Shown: piece after piece, positions 1 through 7,912 of the stretch
Position numbering within the stretch: position 1 is the first letter of the stretch
Layout of the letters: each line of letters opens with the position of its first letter
Assembly: GCA_964292295.1 (NCBI GenBank)
Contig: CAXYVC010000062.1
Coordinates: 1-15,184 of the forward strand
Source: CAXYVC01 sp964292295
Lineage (GTDB): Bacteria > Acidobacteriota > Holophagae > Holophagales > Holophagaceae
Direction: 5' to 3'
DNA: 15,184 nt
Position numbers and translations under genes: made by a program
Notes under the pieces: generated by a model
Databases searched by the model: none
Told to the model about the DNA's origin: nothing
The model's input: only the letters and a program-made list of their open reading frames with translations

Positions 1-863
1 AGGCCGTGGCCGTGGTGCTGCGCGATGGCAAGGCCTCCACCAGCTACATCCAGCTCATGAGCCATACCGCTGCGGTGAACATCGGCCTCTTCTTCGGGCT
101 GAAGGGGCGCGTCGTGACGAGCAGCAGCGCCTGCACCAGCGGCAGCCAGGCGCTTGGCTACGCCTTCGAGGCCATCCGCTACGGGCGCCAGGAGCTGATG
201 GTGGCTGGCGGCAGCGAGGAACTGAGCAGCTTCCACGCGGCGGTCTTCGACACCCTCTTCGCCACCAGCACCCGCAACGACAGCCCCGAGGCCACGCCCC
301 GCCCCTTCGACCGCGACCGCGACGGTCTCGTGGTGGGGGAGGGCGCCGTCACGCTGGTGCTGGAGGAACGGGAGCGCGCCCTGGCGCGGGGGGCCACGAT
401 CCACGCGGAGATCCTGGGCTTCGGCACGAACGCGGACGGGGCCCACGTCACGCATCCCGCCCAGGAGACGATGGCCGTCGTGATGGAGCAGGCCCTGGCG
501 GACGCGGGGCTTCCCGCCTCGGAGATCGCCTGGGTGAGCGCCCACGGCACCGCCACGGAGCAGGGGGACATCGCCGAGAGCCACGCCACCCGAAGGGTTT
601 TCGGCCGCGCGGTGCCCATCGCTTCCCTCAAGGGGCACGTGGGGCACACGCTGGGCGCCTGCGGGGCCCTGGAGGCCTGGTGGGGCATCGCGGGGACCCG
701 GGATGGCTGGCTGCCGCCCACCCTGAATCTGGCGCACCCGGATCCCCGCTGCGCCGAGCTGGACTACCTGATGGGGGAGGGGCGCCCCCCCGCAGGGCCG
801 GTGTTCATGAGCAACAACTTCGCCTTCGGCGGGATCAATACGTCGCTTATCCTGAGGGTCTGA
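1..863 (+). CDS. Beta-ketoacyl-ACP synthase, aryl-polyene type (5'-truncated by window edge)
   Basis: This is the C-terminal part of a condensing enzyme of the FabB/FabF thiolase fold, which joins malonyl-ACP to a growing acyl chain by decarboxylative Claisen condensation in the cytoplasm. The frame is open to base 1, so the N-terminus is missing. The catalytic triad is visible: the Cys in SSACTSGSQALGY (codon 132-134), the His in VSAHGTATEQGD (codon 543-545), and the second His in KGHVGHTLGACG (codon 645-647), with the conserved Lys five residues before it. It ends with the family-typical NNFAFGGINTSLIL. From memory, the FDTLFATSTRND and DIAESHAT stretches resemble ketosynthases of aryl-polyene pigment clusters more than housekeeping FabF; that subfamily call is inference. 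The small secreted-protein gene follows after 20 bp, so this is probably the tail of a biosynthetic operon lying upstream. Confidence 0.9.
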   Translation, partial: AVAVVLRDGKASTSYIQLMSHTAAVNIGLFFGLKGRVVTSSSACTSGSQALGYAFEAIRYGRQELMVAGGSEELSSFHAAVFDTLFATSTRNDSPEATPRPFDRDRDGLVVGEGAVTLVLEERERALARGATIHAEILGFGTNADGAHVTHPAQETMAVVMEQALADAGLPASEIAWVSAHGTATEQGDIAESHATRRVFGRAVPIASLKGHVGHTLGACGALEAWWGIAGTRDGWLPPTLNLAHPDPRCAELDYLMGEGRPPAGPVFMSNNFAFGGINTSLILRV

Positions 864-883
864 ATTCCCCGTCAGGAGTTGCC

Positions 884-1291
884 ATGCGCTTCCGCTCCCT
901 CCTCGCCCCGTTTTCCTTGGCCCTGCTGATTGCGGCGCCCCTCGCCGCCAGCGCGCCCATCGTGAACATCACGAAGCAGACCTGGGTGCGCCCTGACGAG
1001 AAGCCCCTGACCCTCGGCCAGGTGAAGGCGGCCATCATCCGGGGTGGCCTGCAGCGGAACTGGATGGCGGAGAGCGCGAAGGAGAACAGCCTGGTCCTGC
1101 ACCTCACGGTGCGCAGGCACCAGGTCTGGGTGGACGTGGCCTTCACCGAGAAGGACTTCTCCATCACCTACCAGCGCAGCGAGAACATGGACTACGAGAA
1201 GGACGCCTCCGGCCGGGAGACCATCCACTCGAAGTACAACCACTGGATCCGGAACCTGGTGCAGGACATCCAGAAGGAGCTGGTGCGCTAG
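884..1291 (+). CDS. Small conserved secreted/periplasmic protein
   Basis: A 135-residue protein with a clear signal peptide: MRFRSLL, then a hydrophobic core at about residues 8-20, then AASA before PIVNITKQ, giving a likely signal peptidase I cut near residue 24. No lipobox Cys is present. The mature part has the pattern LTLGQVKAAIIRGGLQRNWM, then a beta-rich stretch (VWVDVAFTEKDFSITYQ), and a C-terminal IHSKYNHWIRNLVQDIQ. I recall short Gram-negative (lipo)proteins with this layout (a KAI-GG-RGW region, then SITY, then a YN-W--NL end), but no function is known to me. Start choice: AGGAG at 874-878 lies 5 bp before the ATG. It lies 20 bp after the ketosynthase stop and 10 bp before the HD-GYP gene, so it is probably co-transcribed. 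An envelope role is inference. Confidence 0.85.
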   Translation: MRFRSLLAPFSLALLIAAPLAASAPIVNITKQTWVRPDEKPLTLGQVKAAIIRGGLQRNWMAESAKENSLVLHLTVRRHQVWVDVAFTEKDFSITYQRSENMDYEKDASGRETIHSKYNHWIRNLVQDIQKELVR

Positions 1292-1301
1292 CGGAGCGCC
1301 C

Positions 1302-2996
1302 ATGACCCTGCCCTCCCGCCTGCTCTTCAGCGAGGCGCTGCTGCGCCAGCTCGCCCAGGTGCTCTACCGCTGCTTCGAGGAAGGCGGAAGCACCAAGGCG
1401 GCGCTGTACCTGCGCCTGCCGGGGGAGGCGGGCTACGGGCTGGCGGGCCACTACGGCTGGCCTCGCACGGCCGCCCCGCCGGAGGCGCTGGCGGCGGAGG
1501 ATCCTCTCGCGCTCTGGGCCCTGCGGGAGCGCCGCAGCTTCGTGGTGAACACCCAGGGCCAGACGCCGGAGCTGCTGCCCTTCAGCCAGGGCTCGGAGAC
1601 GCCCCGCTTCCTGGTCACGCCGCTCTTCGACCATGACGAGGCCTTCGGCCTCCTGCTCCAGCGGGACCGGGTGCGGCGGGAGCCCTTCGACCTGGAGCGG
1701 GACGCGCCCCTGGCCCAGGCCATCGGGATGGAGGTCGCCGACATCCTGCGGGACTACCGCCAGCTGGGGGGCGCCTCCGAACCCGAGGCCGCGCCCGCCG
1801 AGGCGCCCCCCCAGGTGCTGCCCGTGGCCGTGCCGCCCAGCGGCTCCCTCGTTCCCGCGGGGGCCCCGGAGGGCGAGCTCCTGGAGCGCCTGCAGGCCAC
1901 CTTGGGGGGCAGCGTGGCCCTTGCGCCCGTGGAAGACGCCGCCGGAACCGCCAGCCGCGCCCGCAGCGGGTCCCCGGAGCGCCCCCGGGTGGGCAGCTTC
2001 CTGCCGGAGCAGCGGGTCTTCTTCTGGGAGGCCGCCTCCCTGCTCAGTTCCGTGGTGAGCCTGGGCGCCGTGGCCCTCTGGAGCGAGGAACCCCAGGAGA
2101 TCCGGCCCATCCTCGCCTACAGCCGCTATCCCCTGGGATCGGACCTGAAGCAGCAGATCCTGGCCTCGGCGGCCTTCCACATCCCCGAGGCGAAGGAGGG
2201 CGAGCTGCGCCTGCTCACCCGGGCGGAGTTCCTGGAGCAGGAGCCCCTGTCCGGGCTCTTCCGCACCTACATCCCCGTGCTCCTGGAGCAGGAGGGCGGG
2301 GGGCACGACCTGATGCTGCTCTTCCGCCAGGAGGACCGCCCCTTCTCGGAGCGCGAACAGGCCTTCATCCGCCAGGTGGCGCGCCTGCTGGGCTTCCACC
2401 TGCAGGAGGCCCGCCTGCCCGCCCAGTACCACCGCGCCTTCCTGAGCGCCAGCCACCGGCTGCTGACGGTGGCGGAGGGCGTGCGTCCGGAGCTGAGACC
2501 CCACAGCCTGAACACGGCCCGCCTCGCCCGCGCCTTCGCCGCCCGCCTGGACCTTCCCAGCGCCGAGGTGGAGGCGGTGAGCATCGCGGCGATCCTGCAC
2601 GACGTGGGCACCCTGCTGCTGGACCCCGCCCTCCTCGCCAAGCCGGAGCTGGACGCCTCGGACCTCGCCCGGGTGCGCACCCATCCGGTGCTCGCCAGCA
2701 CCTTCCTCAAGGACTACCGCTTTCCCTTCGACGTGCTGGGCATCATCCGCCACCACCACGAGCGCTGGGACGGCGGGGGCTATCCGGACGGCCTGAAGGG
2801 CGAGGCGATCCCCATGGGCAGCCGCATCATCGCCCTGGTGGAGGCCTTCGAGGTCATGAGCTCCGGCAGCGGCTACCGCGACCCCCGCGCGCTGCAGGAC
2901 GTGGTGGCCGAGATCCGGCGGGAGGCCGGCGCGCAGTTCGATCCCGCCCTTGCCGCGGCCTTCGTGGAATACCTGCTCTCCCGAAGCCGGGGCTGA
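1302..2996 (+). CDS. GAF-like / HD-GYP domain signalling protein with altered metal site
   Basis: A 564-residue soluble protein. Residues ~1-150 look like a GAF-type sensor fold and are followed by a Pro/Ala-rich linker (~155-190). A second GAF-like region lies at about 235-375, and the HD-GYP domain at about 395-560. HD-GYP domains hydrolyse cyclic-di-GMP or related dinucleotides at a two- or three-metal centre. Visible signature residues are H401, H433-D434, H461, H484-H485-H486 and the diagnostic DGGGYPDGLKGEAIP (490-504). Two positions deviate: HDVGT where HDIGK is usual (T437), and VEAFEV where ADVFDA is usual (E514 and E517 replace both Asp). Activity may therefore be changed or lost. 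The gene begins 10 bp after the secreted-protein gene, with GGAG six bases before this ATG; longer in-frame upstream starts would run through that gene. GAF assignments are tentative, HD-GYP is firm. Confidence 0.88.
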   Translation: MTLPSRLLFSEALLRQLAQVLYRCFEEGGSTKAALYLRLPGEAGYGLAGHYGWPRTAAPPEALAAEDPLALWALRERRSFVVNTQGQTPELLPFSQGSETPRFLVTPLFDHDEAFGLLLQRDRVRREPFDLERDAPLAQAIGMEVADILRDYRQLGGASEPEAAPAEAPPQVLPVAVPPSGSLVPAGAPEGELLERLQATLGGSVALAPVEDAAGTASRARSGSPERPRVGSFLPEQRVFFWEAASLLSSVVSLGAVALWSEEPQEIRPILAYSRYPLGSDLKQQILASAAFHIPEAKEGELRLLTRAEFLEQEPLSGLFRTYIPVLLEQEGGGHDLMLLFRQEDRPFSEREQAFIRQVARLLGFHLQEARLPAQYHRAFLSASHRLLTVAEGVRPELRPHSLNTARLARAFAARLDLPSAEVEAVSIAAILHDVGTLLLDPALLAKPELDASDLARVRTHPVLASTFLKDYRFPFDVLGIIRHHHERWDGGGYPDGLKGEAIPMGSRIIALVEAFEVMSSGSGYRDPRALQDVVAEIRREAGAQFDPALAAAFVEYLLSRSRG

Positions 2997-3014
2997 GGGC
3001 GTAGCCTGGAGGGC

Positions 3015-3542
3015 ATGGGCGTGCGGTTCACAGGCGGCAGGAAGGGCCAGCGGGGCTACATCCTGGCCCTGCTGCTGGCCCTCGTGACCGTGATGGGCCT
3101 GGTGCTCACCAAGGCCATGCCGAGCGTGGTGGCCGAGGTGCAGCGGGACGCGGAGGAGGAGCTGATCTTCCGCGGGGAGTCCATCGCCCAGGCGATCCGC
3201 GCCTACAAGGCCCGAACCGGCAACTATCCCCTGCGGCTGGAGGACCTGATGAAGCTGAAGCCCCGGCTCCTCCGCCAGCAGTACAAGGATCCCATGACCA
3301 GGGAAGGGGAATGGGAGACCGTCACCGCCGTCCTGCCCGGCGCCTCGGGGGACAAGACCGGCCTGCCCATCGTGGGCGTGCGCAGCCGCTGCCAGAAGGA
3401 CAGCCTGAAGGTGTACCGGAACAAGACGCTGATCAGCGACTGGATCTTCAGCGCGGCGGACGACATCTACGGCCTTCCCGCGGGAGCCTCCGGCGGCAGC
3501 TCCCCCTCCGGCGACGGGGGCGATCCCGTGGACAAGAAATGA
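3015..3542 (+). CDS. Type II secretion-like pseudopilin (prepilin N-terminus, no Glu5)
   Basis: A 175-residue protein with a short basic leader (GGRKGQRG), a hydrophobic helix YILALLLALVTVMGLVLT (residues 15-32), and an amphipathic continuation (AEVQRDAEEELIFRGESIAQ, then AIRAYKARTGNYP). This is the layout of class III prepilin-type proteins of type II secretion or type IV pili, with leader cleavage after G14. The NYPLRLEDL and KDPMTREGEW stretches match GspG-like globular parts. The usual Glu at mature position 5 is replaced by Leu. A Gly/Ser/Asp-rich tail (157-175) closes the protein. Start: GGAGGG at 3008-3013 is only one base from the ATG at 3015 but well placed for GTG at 3021, so the true start may be 3021. 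The stop overlaps the dacB-type start by ATGA. No other secretion genes are in view, so the role is uncertain. Confidence 0.8.
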   Translation: MGVRFTGGRKGQRGYILALLLALVTVMGLVLTKAMPSVVAEVQRDAEEELIFRGESIAQAIRAYKARTGNYPLRLEDLMKLKPRLLRQQYKDPMTREGEWETVTAVLPGASGDKTGLPIVGVRSRCQKDSLKVYRNKTLISDWIFSAADDIYGLPAGASGGSSPSGDGGDPVDKK

Positions 3543-4711
3543 CGCCGCTTCGCCTGCTCCTCGCCCTCCTGCTGGTGCTGCCCCTCGGCGCCCAGCCGCT
3601 GGAGGATTGGGCGCGCGCCCTGGAGCGCCGGGACGTGCAGGTGAGCGCCGGCCTGTGGGAGCTGTCCACCGGGAAGCAGCTGGAGGCCTTCGCGAGCACC
3701 CGCGCCCTGGTGCCCGCCTCCACCACCAAGGTGGTGAGCACCTACGCCCTGCTGAAGGTGCTGAAGCCGAACCACGTGCTGGAGACGGAGGTCTGGGGGG
3801 ATCTCCAGGCGGATGGCACGGTGGCGGGGGATCTGGTGTTCCGCGGCGGCGGCGATCCCTGTCTCACCTGGGAGCGGTTGTGGGCCCTGGTCCAGGCCCT
3901 GAAGGCCCAGGGCGTGCAGCGCGTGCGGGGGGGGCTGCGCCTCGACCAGGGCGCCTTCGACGCCCAGCGCTTCGCGCCGGGGTGGGAGAACACCAGCGCC
4001 GACACCACGCCGCCGGTGCTGCCCTTCTCGGTGAACCACAACCGCGACGCCTCGGGGCGCATCACGCAGGACCCCGAGCGCCTGGCCCTGGAGGTGCTGG
4101 AGCGCATGCTGCGCGAGGGCGGGGTGACCGTGGCGCGGATTCCCGCCGATCCCCTCCTGCCGGCCCCCGTGCCGAGGCGCCTCCTGGCCCTGCCCAGCCC
4201 GCCCCTGCGCCAGATGGTGCAGGACGTGAACAAGTACTCGAACAACTTCATGGTCGAGATGCTCGTGAAGGCCTTCGGTGGCGGAACCTGGCCCGCGGGC
4301 GTGCGGCGCATCCAGGAGACCTGCCGCACCGTGCTGAATCTCCCGCCGGAAGAGGTGGTCCTCACGGACGGATCCGGCCTCAGCAAGGAGAACCGGCTTT
4401 CCGCGCGCACCCTGGCCATCGTGCTGCGGGCGGCCTGGCACGACTTCGAGGTGGGGCCCGAACTGGTTTCCAGCCTGAAGCTGGTGGGCGGCGAACCCTG
4501 GGCCACCCACGCGCCGGAGGCCCTCGCGCGCCGCGTGCGCGTGAAGTCCGGCCACCTGGGGGGCGTGTGGTCCCTGTGCGGCTACCTCCAGCGCGCCGAC
4601 GGCGAACCCTGCGTTTTCGCCGTGATCCTGAACGGCGCGCGCGCGCGGGAGGAGGATGTGTGGACGCTGGTGGGCCGCTGGGCGGGGCTTCCCTCGCCCG
4701 CGGGGAACTGA
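3539..4711 (+). CDS. dacB: D-alanyl-D-alanine carboxypeptidase/endopeptidase, PBP4 (DacB, peptidase S13) type
   Basis: A 390-residue periplasmic serine peptidase that trims or cleaves D-Ala-containing peptidoglycan cross-links. A signal peptide is evident (MTPLRLLLALLLVLPLGAQ, cleavage near residue 19). The three penicillin-binding motifs are complete: S61-T-T-K64 in PASTTKV, S234-N-N236 in KYSNNF, and K336-S-G in VKSGHLGG. The S13 hallmark DGSGLSKENRLS sits at 277-288. It is shorter than E. coli PBP4 (477 residues): SxxK to SxN is about 170 residues rather than about 240, so the accessory domains are reduced. The start ATG overlaps the pseudopilin stop (ATGA), indicating translational coupling. 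The receiver-domain gene starts 18 bp downstream. The family call is firm; whether it acts mainly as carboxypeptidase or endopeptidase cannot be read from the sequence. Confidence 0.93.
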   Translation: MTPLRLLLALLLVLPLGAQPLEDWARALERRDVQVSAGLWELSTGKQLEAFASTRALVPASTTKVVSTYALLKVLKPNHVLETEVWGDLQADGTVAGDLVFRGGGDPCLTWERLWALVQALKAQGVQRVRGGLRLDQGAFDAQRFAPGWENTSADTTPPVLPFSVNHNRDASGRITQDPERLALEVLERMLREGGVTVARIPADPLLPAPVPRRLLALPSPPLRQMVQDVNKYSNNFMVEMLVKAFGGGTWPAGVRRIQETCRTVLNLPPEEVVLTDGSGLSKENRLSARTLAIVLRAAWHDFEVGPELVSSLKLVGGEPWATHAPEALARRVRVKSGHLGGVWSLCGYLQRADGEPCVFAVILNGARAREEDVWTLVGRWAGLPSPAGN

Positions 4712-4729
4712 CGCGAGGGAGGGCCTGGC

Positions 4730-5104
4730 ATGGCGAAAATCGTCCTGGTGGATGACAGTCGGCTCGCGCGGACCGTGGCCATGGCCAGTCTCCGCAAGCT
4801 GGGGCACGAGGTCCTGGAGGTGGAGCCTGTCAGCCTCTTCGACGTGCTCAAGGTCCTCCGGGAGGTGCGTCCGGACATCCTGCTCATGGACTTCCTGATG
4901 CCCGGGTGTCCGGGGACGAGCCTCGTGCGCAGCGTGTCGGAGGACGAGGCCCTGCGCGGCACGAAGGTGGTCGTGCTCACCGCCCTGCGGGACGAGGAGG
5001 TGGAATCGCGCATGGAGCGGATGGGGGTCGCCGCCATCCTCCACAAGCCTTGCGAGCCCATGGTCCTGGCCTCCGCCGTGCAGGGGCTGCTGGCCGAAGC
5101 CTGA
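4730..5104 (+). CDS. Stand-alone response-regulator receiver (CheY-like) protein
   Basis: A 124-residue protein that is only a receiver domain: no DNA-binding or enzymatic output is attached. The canonical residues are present: acidic pair D8-D9 (IVLVDDSRLAR), phosphoacceptor D54 (LLMDFLMPG), T84 (VVLTAL) and K106 followed by P (ILHKPCEP). It should be phosphorylated by a partner histidine kinase and act by protein-protein contact, as CheY or Spo0F do. No histidine kinase lies in the window, so its partner is unknown. GAGGGAGGG at 4715-4723 is a strong ribosome binding site 6 bp before the ATG. The stop codon shares its last base with the ATG of the EamA gene (TGATG), so translation of the two is probably coupled. 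Confidence 0.93.
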   Translation: MAKIVLVDDSRLARTVAMASLRKLGHEVLEVEPVSLFDVLKVLREVRPDILLMDFLMPGCPGTSLVRSVSEDEALRGTKVVVLTALRDEEVESRMERMGVAAILHKPCEPMVLASAVQGLLAEA

Positions 5105-5985
5105 TGGGGCGCCGCGCGGGCCTAGCCGCCCTGCTGGCGGGAGCGCTGCTCCTGGGTTTCAGCGCCATCCTCGTGCGATGGAGCGCGCCTGCGGCTCCCG
5201 TGGTGGTCGGCTTCTACCGCATGGCCTTCGCGCTTCCCTGGATCCTGGCCTTGGGGCTCCGGGAGGGCACGCCCCGCCCCCGCGCGCTGCGGCGGGGACT
5301 CCCCTGGGCCCTGCTGGCGGGCCTCTGCTTCACCGCGGACCTCACCCTCTGGCACAGCGCGCTGCACTGGACCACCGCCGCGAGCGCCACCCTGCTGGTG
5401 GGCCTCGCACCGCTGTGGGTGAGCCTCTTCAGCGTGGCGGTGCTCGGTCACCGCCTGCGTTCGGCGGCGTGGACGGGCCTCGGCCTGGCCCTCGCCGGCG
5501 CGGCCCTGCTGGCCTTCGGGGGCGGCGCGCGGGTGGGGCTCGGGCGCGGCGAGCTGCTGGGCTTCCTGGCCTCCTTCGGCTACGGCGGCTACACCTTGAG
5601 CCTGGTGCGCGCCCGCCGCCACCTGACGGGACCGCAGGCCATGGTCCTCGTCACCGCCTTCTGCCTGCTCGCCTTCGGCCTGCTGGGGCTGGCCCGGGGC
5701 GACAGCTTCGGGGCGGGCTTCAGCCCCCGCACCTGGACCAGCCTGGCGCTGCTCGGCCTCGTGGTGCAGGCGGTGGCCTGGTGGCTCATCAGCTGGGGCC
5801 TGGGCCACGTGAGCCCCTCGTTTGGCGCGCTGGGCCTGCTGCTGCAGCAGGGCAGCACCGTCCTGCTGGGCTGGGCCCTCCTGGGCGAGCGTCCCGGCGC
5901 CGTGCAAGCCTTCGGCACCGCCCTCATCCTCGGCGGCATCGCCCTGGCCGCCCTCCCTCCGGGGGATGCAGCAGAGTCGCGCTGA
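5104..5985 (+). CDS. EamA/DMT-superfamily inner-membrane transporter
   Basis: A 293-residue integral membrane protein with about ten hydrophobic segments arranged as two EamA repeats, the typical size and layout of drug/metabolite exporters of the RhaT/YdcZ kind. Recognisable stretches are an N-terminal GFSAILVRWSAPAAP, then VVGFYRMAFALPWI, and TADLTLWHSALHWTTAA (the family's loop before 'asatll'). The second half begins near GELLGFLASFGYGGY, and the end, LGERPGAVQAFGTALILGGI, is the usual last helix. The substrate cannot be predicted. The ATG at 5104 is chosen because it overlaps the preceding stop and begins the first helix; the frame open further upstream is antisense-free shadow over the receiver gene. 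Its last 62 bases are antisense to the convergent LTA-synthase-like gene. Confidence 0.9.
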   Translation: MGRRAGLAALLAGALLLGFSAILVRWSAPAAPVVVGFYRMAFALPWILALGLREGTPRPRALRRGLPWALLAGLCFTADLTLWHSALHWTTAASATLLVGLAPLWVSLFSVAVLGHRLRSAAWTGLGLALAGAALLAFGGGARVGLGRGELLGFLASFGYGGYTLSLVRARRHLTGPQAMVLVTAFCLLAFGLLGLARGDSFGAGFSPRTWTSLALLGLVVQAVAWWLISWGLGHVSPSFGALGLLLQQGSTVLLGWALLGERPGAVQAFGTALILGGIALAALPPGDAAESR

Positions 5986-7912
5986 GTGGCGCCGCGAGGC
6001 GATGGAGCTTGTGGGCGTGGGCGGCGGTCTGGTAGTAGGCGATCGCTTCCTTCCGGAGCTCCGGGTCCACGGGGACAGGCGTCTGCTCGCCGGTTTTGGG
6101 ATCCACGCGGTAGGCCTCTACCTTCCGCCTGGGCAGCAGGACGGTGAGCGTGTTCCGTTTCAGGTAGCCCAGGGCCTGGTAGTTGCTGATGAAGGCCCTT
6201 TGCCATTCCGGCTTCTGCTCGAAAATGGACAGGCCGAAGAAGTAGTCGTCTCCATGTACCCCCAGCAGTTCCAGAAGGGTCGGAGGCACGTCGATCTGGC
6301 TGATCCTCCCCTCGTGGCTTCCGTGCGCCACGAGATCCGGGCCGTAAAAGATCAGGGGGATCCGGTACCGGTTGACGGGGAGCTGGCTTCTGCCCGCCAC
6401 GGAGGCACAGTGGTCCGCCGTGATGACGAACAGGGTGTCCTTGAACCAGGGTTCCTTGCGTGCCGCCTCGATGAACTGGCCAATGGCGTAGTCGGTGTAT
6501 TTCACGGCGCCCTTCCGGCCTCCGGGCGACGGGATGTCGATCCGGCCATCGGGATAGGTGAAGGGCCGGTGGTTCGAGGTGGTCATGATGTGGGCGAAGG
6601 CCCGTGTGCCATCCGCCGTGGTGCGGTTCATCGCCAGGATGGCCTGCTGGAACAGGGTCTCGTCGGCCACGCCCCAGGCATTGGCGAACACCCCTGAGGC
6701 CTTCGGGAAATCCGTGCGGTCGATGATCTGGTGATCGTTTCCTCTGAAATAGTCGTTCATATTGTCGAAATAACCGTAGCCGCCATAGAGGAACATGGCG
6801 TGGAAACCTTGCATTTCGAGGATCTGCCCCAGGGTCGCCAAGTGCTTGTTGTCCGGGCGGCGCACGACAGCCTGTCCCGGAATGGGGGGGATGCCCAGGG
6901 AAAGCGCTTCCAGGCCACGCACCGTCCGCGTGCCCGTGGCATACGTTTCCTGGAAGCGGAAGCCCTCTGCGGCCAGCCGGTCCAGGTTGGGGGTCAGGCC
7001 CTGGGTGCCTCCGTAGCAGCCGAGGAAGTCCGCCGACAGGCTTTCCACGGAGAGGAGGACGAGGTTTCGAGGCGAGCGTCGCAGGGGACCCATGGGTTCC
7101 TCGTCCTCGTCCGCCTGCGGGTGCAGCGCCTGGGATAGGGGAACGCGCTCCACTCCGAGGCGCTGGAGGATGCGGTCCGCCTCGACCTGGGGAATGGTGG
7201 CGTAGAAGCGGTCGTAGTCCAGCTCATTGCGTCTCATGGCCGCGCAGAAGCTCATCCAGCCGTTCCCGGAGAGTTCGTCCGCGTAGGTGTTTCCCGAGCC
7301 GTACATGTGGTCGATGTTTCCGCACAGGAATACCGTGCCTGGAAGGAGAAGCGCCGCGAGGCCGCTGCAGGCGCGTCGGCGCCAGGAACGCGGGGGGCGG
7401 GCCGGACCTCTGGCCAGGAGGAGGGCCGGCAGGAGGGCGCCCACGGCGATGCCGCACAGGATCCAGGCCAGCGGGTACGACTCGCGGATGTTGTCGAGAA
7501 CCTCGTGCGTGTAGAGCAGGTAGTCCACGGCAATGAAGTTGAGGCGCGCCGAGAACTCGACCCAGAAGGTGATCTCCGAGGCGGCCACGAAGAGGGCCAG
7601 GCTCCAGAACAGCCAGAGGCCCGAGAAGCGCAGCCAGTATCCGGTGCGCCCGCGCAGGGGGCGGTCCGGCAGCACCGCACCCAGGAGGAGGAAGGGGGTT
7701 GCCAGGGCCAGGGCGACCAGCGCGTCAAACCAGGCACCCAGCAGGAAGACCCTGGGCCACCGCGCCAGGGGCACGTTGGTGGATCCCGTCATGCAGAGCA
7801 GGGTGATCCGCGTGGCCGTGAACAGGGCCATCAGGGCTAGGGCCAGAAGGAATGTCTTGGAGGACAGATCGCGTCGGAGCGCGTCCGCAATCCTGGTTGC
7901 TGTTCGACTCAT
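5924..7912 (-). CDS. LTA-synthase/MdoB-family membrane sulfatase-fold phosphotransferase
   Basis: A 662-residue protein with five predicted N-terminal membrane helices (about 20-40, 55-82, 97-118, 147-167, 183-200) and a large extracytoplasmic alkaline-phosphatase/sulfatase-fold domain from about 282. Family members move glycerol-phosphate or similar head groups from a lipid to a polymer or glycan (LtaS, OpgB/MdoB). Probable metal and catalytic residues are E290 (LLSVESLSAD), nucleophile T330 (TGTRTVRGLEAL) and D500-H501 (VITADHCAS). MTTSNHRPF (443-451) is also typical. In Gram-negatives the acceptor may be a periplasmic glucan, which is inference. The ATG overlaps the MFS stub stop (ATGA) and follows a GAGG site. 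The last ~20 residues are encoded antisense to eamA and look like a non-native tail. Codons in this gene include more A/T than neighbours, hinting at transfer. Confidence 0.88.
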   Translation of the reverse strand: MSRTATRIADALRRDLSSKTFLLALALMALFTATRITLLCMTGSTNVPLARWPRVFLLGAWFDALVALALATPFLLLGAVLPDRPLRGRTGYWLRFSGLWLFWSLALFVAASEITFWVEFSARLNFIAVDYLLYTHEVLDNIRESYPLAWILCGIAVGALLPALLLARGPARPPRSWRRRACSGLAALLLPGTVFLCGNIDHMYGSGNTYADELSGNGWMSFCAAMRRNELDYDRFYATIPQVEADRILQRLGVERVPLSQALHPQADEDEEPMGPLRRSPRNLVLLSVESLSADFLGCYGGTQGLTPNLDRLAAEGFRFQETYATGTRTVRGLEALSLGIPPIPGQAVVRRPDNKHLATLGQILEMQGFHAMFLYGGYGYFDNMNDYFRGNDHQIIDRTDFPKASGVFANAWGVADETLFQQAILAMNRTTADGTRAFAHIMTTSNHRPFTYPDGRIDIPSPGGRKGAVKYTDYAIGQFIEAARKEPWFKDTLFVITADHCASVAGRSQLPVNRYRIPLIFYGPDLVAHGSHEGRISQIDVPPTLLELLGVHGDDYFFGLSIFEQKPEWQRAFISNYQALGYLKRNTLTVLLPRRKVEAYRVDPKTGEQTPVPVDPELRKEAIAYYQTAAHAHKLHRLAAPLSATLLHPPEGGRPGRCRRG

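Noticed and set aside
1164..2759. 531-codon minus-strand open frame over the HD-GYP gene
   Set aside because: No recognisable motif, and the plus strand carries the HD-GYP signature; explained by GC bias.
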